From assembly GCA_964432205.1 (NCBI GenBank), contig CAYSMK010000021.1:1-64000 (forward strand): a DNA stretch of 64,000 bases, in the 5' to 3' direction. Source of the DNA: Geomobilibacter sp964432205. Lineage in GTDB: Bacteria; Desulfobacterota; Desulfuromonadia; Geobacterales; DSM-12255. A model generated the notes under the pieces. That model saw nothing but the letters and a program-made list of their open reading frames with translations, did no database searches and was not told the origin of the DNA. Position 1 is the stretch's first letter; every line of letters starts with the position of its first letter. The position numbers were made by a program, and so were the translations under genes. Positions 63,861-64,000 of this stretch are shown in pieces.

Positions 63861-63971
63861 TCAGGTCACTTCTTCGAACTGGTCGGCACCTGCGCCACAG
63901 ACTGGGCAGGCTTCCGGCGGTTCGGGGCCTTCGTGGATGTAGTCGCAGATGACACAACGCCATTTTTTCAT
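63861..63971 (-). CDS. short rubredoxin-like protein
   Basis: A 36-residue protein with the two rubredoxin knuckles: KKWRCVICDYIHEG and PEACPVCGAGADQF, giving two C-x2-C pairs that bind one iron. It is shorter than a standard rubredoxin (about 52 residues) and resembles the rubredoxin domain of rubrerythrin. The ATG at 63971 has AAGGAG upstream, so the gene appears complete. It heads an operon with fprA (50 bases downstream) and dfx, and likely carries electrons to FprA or the superoxide reductase. Confidence 0.88.
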   Translation of the reverse strand: MKKWRCVICDYIHEGPEPPEACPVCGAGADQFEEVT

Positions 63972-64000
63972 GGGCTATGCTCCTTTTTCGTTGGTTTGTT

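Overview
The window looks like chromosomal DNA of a Geobacter-type Desulfuromonadales bacterium. I infer this from the combination of GC-rich coding, an F1-plus-b/b' ATP synthase cluster without the a and c subunit genes, a chemoreceptor with a periplasmic c-type heme motif, an OmpJ-like porin beside a methylmalonyl-CoA module, a desulfoferrodoxin/FprA/rubredoxin oxygen-defence group, and many short-period hairpin repeats between genes. The species was not determined.

Layout. 1-1.7 kb: tail of an oxidoreductase, a flavodoxin-like protein, a ChaN-type lipoprotein. 1.7-7.9 kb: ATP synthase genes b', b, delta, alpha, gamma, beta, epsilon. 8-10 kb: pdxA and a monofunctional peptidoglycan glycosyltransferase. 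10-16 kb: heme-binding chemoreceptor, a PilB-like protein that has lost its ATPase motifs, pilT, a GT4 glycosyltransferase. 16.2-22.8 kb: tRNA-Pro(CGG), a PcrA/UvrD helicase, and gatC-gatA-gatB with a toxin-antitoxin pair inserted between gatA and gatB. 22.8-25.4 kb: decayed defence island (DUF4357 fragment, AbiEi/AbiEii pair, frameshifted hsdR stub). 25.4-29.8 kb: SWIM/SNF2 helicase and a TPR-like partner. 30-36 kb: mtnA-glnE-small ORF-mtfA-MagIII-like glycosylase, a tightly coupled chain. 36-39.7 kb: REC-GGDEF protein, purA, hisZ.

39.9-48.7 kb is an envelope region: a secreted VCBS-type protein, a small secreted coiled-coil protein, a porin with an N-terminal frameshift, two transposase remnants, an OprP/OprO-type porin, a lipoprotein and an OmpJ-like porin. 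It is scarred by old insertion sequences and contains the largest gene-free stretch of the window (about 680 bases).

48.7-57.4 kb (minus strand) is a propionyl-CoA/methylmalonyl-CoA module: XRE-cupin regulator, carboxyltransferase, biotin carboxylase-BCCP fusion, a thymidylate-kinase-like protein with broken catalytic motifs, methylmalonyl-CoA mutase large subunit and epimerase. Two elements with inverted CACGGAGA/CACAGAG-type arms interrupt it, and one carries a PD-(D/E)XK GxxExxY gene. 57.8-62 kb: glcF, glcD and larA, probably a lactate racemase plus lactate/glycolate dehydrogenase unit. 62.2-64 kb: desulfoferrodoxin, FprA flavodiiron protein and a 36-residue rubredoxin.

Strongest candidates for something undescribed: the GxxExxY nuclease cassette with 29-base terminal inverted repeats and its gene-less relative; the family of 6-8-nt-period hairpins that also enters coding sequence; the PilB-like pseudo-ATPase next to pilT; and the degenerate thymidylate kinase kept in the propionyl-CoA operon. 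All calls come from reading the sequence; no database search was run.
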